Of a DNA stretch of 64,000 bases, positions 61,332 to 64,000 are shown piece by piece. Position 1 is the first letter of the stretch. The number at the start of each line of letters is the position of its first letter. Made by a program: the position numbers and the translations under genes. A model generated the notes under the pieces. That model had not been told where the DNA came from, searched no databases, and saw nothing but the letters and a program-made list of their open reading frames with translations. Source of the DNA: Oceanobacillus halophilus (GTDB lineage: Bacteria > Bacillota > Bacilli > Bacillales > Amphibacillaceae); assembly GCF_003628505.1 (NCBI RefSeq), contig NZ_RBZP01000002.1:434001-498000 (forward strand), given 5' to 3'.

Positions 61332-62279
61332 ATGATTCAAATTATTGCCATTACATCGGAAAATGAAAAGGTTTTGTTACGTAACATTGACCAATTTCAA
61401 TCAGATCAATACAAGTGGTGGTGGATTGATTTTAATAAACCAACAGATGAAGAAATAAATAAGCTTGATACCGTTTTGAATTTCCATCCACTTGCCATTG
61501 AAGATTGTATTCATGCCAAGCAGCGCCCTAAGCTTGATTATTATGATGACTTCTCCTTAATCGTTAACCATACGGTAGGAACAGAGCGGTATAATCAACA
61601 TGAGATTGACTTCTTTATGGGCGAAAATTATATTGTAACCTTTCATTTGCAGGACCTTACCGAAGTAAATCAAGTATGGAATAATATGATAAAACGAGAA
61701 AAAATGGATGATTGGGATGAATTTCGCGTTTTATATGAAGTCTTTGATAAAGTAGTGGATAACTTCTTTCCTATTATTTATCAGCTCGAGGAACAAATTA
61801 ATGAAGTAGAAGAAAATCCTGAAAATAAAGCGATGAACCTACTTTTGGATAGATTATTTGATTTGCGGCATGAACTTCTTCGGTTAAGACATACGATTAA
61901 TCCTATACGTGATCTGCTTTATCGAATGATAAATTCACACCATTTACAAGGAATTCAAAAACATCGAGAATACTTTGCTGATATTTATGACCACTTATTG
62001 AAACTATCCGAGATGGTTGATTCAAATCGTGAAATAACGAATGATATTCGTGATAATTTCATTTCCTTAAATTCGTATCAGCAAAATAAAGTCATTCAAA
62101 TTCTAACGGTAATCACATCCATTTTTGCTCCACTTACCTTTATTGCTGGCATATATGGAATGAATTTTGTACATATGCCGGAACTCACTTGGCATTATGG
62201 CTATTTTGCGGTACTTGGAGTCATGCTGCTGGTAACCATTCTAATGTTTTTATGGTTCCGACAAAAAGGCTGGTTTTAA
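61332..62279 (+). CDS. CorA-type magnesium/metal transporter
   Basis: About 315 residues. A long cytoplasmic funnel domain precedes two C-terminal membrane helices; the GMN pore motif is in IYGMNFVHMPELTWHYGYF (residues 285-287 counted from the upstream TTG at 61305). ATG at 61332 is preferred as the start of the conserved part. It overlaps the stop of a four-codon upstream frame (ATGTTGCTGCTATGA), which has the GGAGAG site just before it. CorA mediates Mg2+ (or Co2+/Ni2+) flux. Single gene. Confidence 0.9.
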   Translation: MIQIIAITSENEKVLLRNIDQFQSDQYKWWWIDFNKPTDEEINKLDTVLNFHPLAIEDCIHAKQRPKLDYYDDFSLIVNHTVGTERYNQHEIDFFMGENYIVTFHLQDLTEVNQVWNNMIKREKMDDWDEFRVLYEVFDKVVDNFFPIIYQLEEQINEVEENPENKAMNLLLDRLFDLRHELLRLRHTINPIRDLLYRMINSHHLQGIQKHREYFADIYDHLLKLSEMVDSNREITNDIRDNFISLNSYQQNKVIQILTVITSIFAPLTFIAGIYGMNFVHMPELTWHYGYFAVLGVMLLVTILMFLWFRQKGWF

Positions 62280-62293
62280 GGTCACTGCTTCCC

Positions 62294-62324
62294 ATTCGAC
62301 AAAAATCGGGGAGTGCCAGGCACC
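62294..62324 (-). repeat. REP-like repeat, reverse copy 8
   Basis: Minus-strand GGTGCCTGGCACTCCCCG then ATTTTTGTCGAAT, 14 nt after the corA-type gene. Confidence 0.9.
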
Positions 62325-62340
62325 TAAAAGGCTCCAATCT

Positions 62341-62376
62341 AAAAGCCCCATGCACGTTTCTAGTGCATTGGGGCTT
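62341..62376. terminator. Bidirectional terminator between corA-type and LCP genes
   Basis: AAAGCCCC-ATGCAC type stem with a 7-nt loop (TAGAAAC on the minus strand) and A/T runs on both sides; one bulge. Confidence 0.8.
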
Positions 62377-62385
62377 TGATTTATA

Positions 62386-63327
62386 TTAAGAGTTCATGTC
62401 TTTTATCATTTTGCTGACTTTGTTTATTTCTTCGTCAGGAATAACATAGTAGTAAATTCCATTGATATTCGTTCCGCTTCCTTGTAACATATAGCTTTCA
62501 TGATTGTGTCGTACGTTCGAATAATTTAACAACAAATCCTTCATGTCTTTAAACTCCATGTTGGTTGTCATATTATTTCCTAGTACATCAATGACGCCAT
62601 TAATTTTATTTACGGAACCTACCTTCGCCCCTTTATTAATAATTCCAGTAATAACTTTCCGCTGGCGATCTGTACGTCCAAAATCTCCTCTTGGATCCTG
62701 TTTCCGCATACGAACATACCCTAATGCCTCATTACCATCTAGCGTAAGATCGCCTTCAGAGTATGTGAATCCATTTGAACCTTCCCAAGCTATATCATTA
62801 TTCACCGTAATTCCACCAAGCACATCTACCAAGTCAGATAAGCCTTCCATATTCATCTGAACAAAATAATCCAGCTCAATATCCAGCATGTTCTCAACGG
62901 TAGAAATCGACATATCTGCTCCACCATATGCATAAGCGTGATTAATCTTATCCTCCATACCTTTTCCAACAATCATAGTTCTCGTATCACGCGGGATGCT
63001 GACTAATTGCATCGCGTCGTTTTTCGGGTTTAAGGTTAATACCATTAATGCATCGGAACGGCCTCTATCGCTACCACGTTTATCGACACCAAGGAGCAAG
63101 ATGTTCAAAGGTTCTTTATCGATTACTTTTTGTTTGACGATTTTTGGATCAATGGATGTTACCTTTTCATGCATATCTACATCTACTGCTTGTTTGGCAT
63201 TATTATAGATGGAAAAAGCATATGCCCCAACACCAATTACTAGAAGTAATACTACCGCAAGAACACTAAAGGTCACTTTTTGCCATAGTGGTCTTTTCTT
63301 TTTATTTTTTCTTGTCTCCACAGACAT
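62386..63327 (-). CDS. LytR-CpsA-Psr (LCP) family wall-glycopolymer ligase
   Basis: About 313 residues: short basic N terminus, one membrane helix (about residues 20-42), then an extracytoplasmic LCP domain with ILLLGVDKRGSDRGRSDAL, VSIPRDTRTMIVG, KINHAYAYGG and YVRMRKQDPRGDFGRTDRQR. The conserved Arg and Asp residues that hold the polyprenyl pyrophosphate are present. It attaches teichoic acid or capsule to peptidoglycan. The neighbouring galE and distant galU/pgcA fit a surface-polymer context. ATG at 63327 is preferred over 63333 on ribosome-site spacing. Confidence 0.92.
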   Translation of the reverse strand: MSVETRKNKKKRPLWQKVTFSVLAVVLLLVIGVGAYAFSIYNNAKQAVDVDMHEKVTSIDPKIVKQKVIDKEPLNILLLGVDKRGSDRGRSDALMVLTLNPKNDAMQLVSIPRDTRTMIVGKGMEDKINHAYAYGGADMSISTVENMLDIELDYFVQMNMEGLSDLVDVLGGITVNNDIAWEGSNGFTYSEGDLTLDGNEALGYVRMRKQDPRGDFGRTDRQRKVITGIINKGAKVGSVNKINGVIDVLGNNMTTNMEFKDMKDLLLNYSNVRHNHESYMLQGSGTNINGIYYYVIPDEEINKVSKMIKDMNS

Positions 63328-63393
63328 TCTCATCTTCCCCTATTTAAATTTACCGAAATTATACCATATTTCGACAAATGTAGTTAACTACAT

Positions 63394-64000
63394 TTATTCA
63401 TTAAAGCCATTTTCATGATTCACATGCCAATTCCATGCATGTTGAACCATTGTTTCAAGTGCTGCATATTGTGGCGTCCAGCCAAGTTCTTGCTTCGCCT
63501 TTTTGGAGGATGCAATCAGTATAGCTGGATCTCCCATTCGCCTTGGTGCTACTTTCGCTTCTATTATTCTTCCGGTAACTTGACGACATGTCTCCAGTAC
63601 TTCTCTTACGGAAAAACCCTGTCCATTCCCTAGATTATAAATACTGCTTTCTTCGGTTTCACGAAGCTTTTTCACGGCCAAATAATGCGCTTGGGCCAAA
63701 TCCATCACATGAATATAATCACGGATACATGTTCCATCCTCCGTGTTGTAGTCGTCACCGAAAATCTTCAAGAATTCTCTTTGCTCTAAAGCCACCTGTA
63801 AAACTATTGGAATCAAGTGTGTTTCTGGATCATGATCTTCACCAATTCTACCCTCTGGATCGGCACCTGCTGCATTAAAATAACGCAAACAAACAGACTT
63901 TAGTCCATATGCCTGGTCACTCCATTTCAACATATTTTCTATAGCCAATTTTGTTTCTCCGTATGGGTTTGTCGGTATTGTTGGATCGTCCTCTTTTATC
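63394..64000 (-). CDS. galE: UDP-glucose 4-epimerase (C-terminal two-thirds; runs off the right edge)
   Basis: The open frame continues beyond base 64000. Read in frame from the edge it includes the YGETK of the SDR YxxxK active site, then [51 protein letters not shown] and [13 protein letters not shown], which identify GalE. It interconverts UDP-glucose and UDP-galactose. The stop overlaps a 20-bp perfect palindrome (63376-63395), which may act as a weak transcription stop before the LCP gene. Confidence 0.93.
   Translation of the reverse strand, partial: IKEDDPTIPTNPYGETKLAIENMLKWSDQAYGLKSVCLRYFNAAGADPEGRIGEDHDPETHLIPIVLQVALEQREFLKIFGDDYNTEDGTCIRDYIHVMDLAQAHYLAVKKLRETEESSIYNLGNGQGFSVREVLETCRQVTGRIIEAKVAPRRMGDPAILIASSKKAKQELGWTPQYAALETMVQHAWNWHVNHENGFNE

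Noticed and set aside
19876-62324. CRISPR-like array from repeated 30-bp units
   Set aside because: The units are scattered over 42 kb, in both orientations, with no regular spacers and no cas genes.

Overview
The window looks like a chromosomal segment of a low-GC, Gram-positive member of the Bacillaceae, closest in style to Oceanobacillus, Virgibacillus or Ornithinibacillus. The grounds are AT-rich intergenic DNA, strong AGGAGG-type ribosome sites, a xpaC-telA pair, type II pantothenate kinase (coaW), a panF/yhdT-type symporter pair, UPF0182, LytR-CpsA-Psr, and degenerate copies of the GC-rich intergenic repeats common in Bacillaceae. The genus is inference. I see no rRNA, tRNA or CRISPR array.

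Region 1 (1-4771): an acyl-CoA ligase, a BadI/MenB-type crotonase and an acyl-CoA dehydrogenase form one leftward operon. A textbook sigma-54 (-24/-12) promoter precedes it, and a divergent hotdog-fold protein plus a sigma-54 activator lie just upstream. The enzyme set resembles the alicyclic (cyclohexanecarboxylate) acyl-CoA pathway. Region 2 (4849-18527): a leftward catabolic block holding a TRAP transporter (dctPQM), a sodium:solute symporter pair, an M20 amidohydrolase, a tartrate/malate-type dehydrogenase, an SDR, an aldehyde dehydrogenase, glycolate-oxidase-like glcD/glcF and a membrane permease. It plausibly imports and oxidises a hydroxy or dicarboxylic acid; the substrate is unknown.

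Region 3 (18800-34050): galU, xpaC-telA, coaW, an orphan AbiGi-like protein, a subtilisin with a fibronectin-like domain, a Cof-type HAD phosphatase, a ComEC-like metallo-beta-lactamase lipoprotein between two DUF3006 proteins, a TauE/SafE permease, a YlmA-type ABC ATPase, Hsp20 and phosphoglucomutase. Region 4 (34051-43444): an oppABCDF-type peptide/nickel importer operon with a candidate cre site, then nickel-pincer cofactor genes larE, larC1, larB and larC2, with larC split into two genes around larB and a His-rich repeat inside LarC1.

Region 5 (43611-54804): a RAYT (REP-associated tyrosine transposase), a LysM/NlpC-P60 hydrolase and a complete four-gene type II Wadjet (jetABCD) anti-plasmid system. 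The jet operon and a repetitive coiled-coil gene are enclosed by two nearly identical 103-bp direct repeats. Region 6 (54814-64000): UPF0182, an SsuABC/TauABC-type ABC importer, a degenerate serine-recombinase-like protein, a CorA transporter, an LCP ligase and a truncated galE.

The most striking overall feature is a family of about 30-bp palindromic repeats (GGTGCCTGKCACTYCCCG, then an AT-rich tail ending in TTTTGTCGAAT). I count 18 copies from 19876 to 62324 and noticed none in the first 19.8 kb. They flank the RAYT gene, sit right after stop codons, form part of the 103-bp repeats, and in places have become coding sequence. galU, pgcA and galE together would supply UDP-glucose and UDP-galactose.
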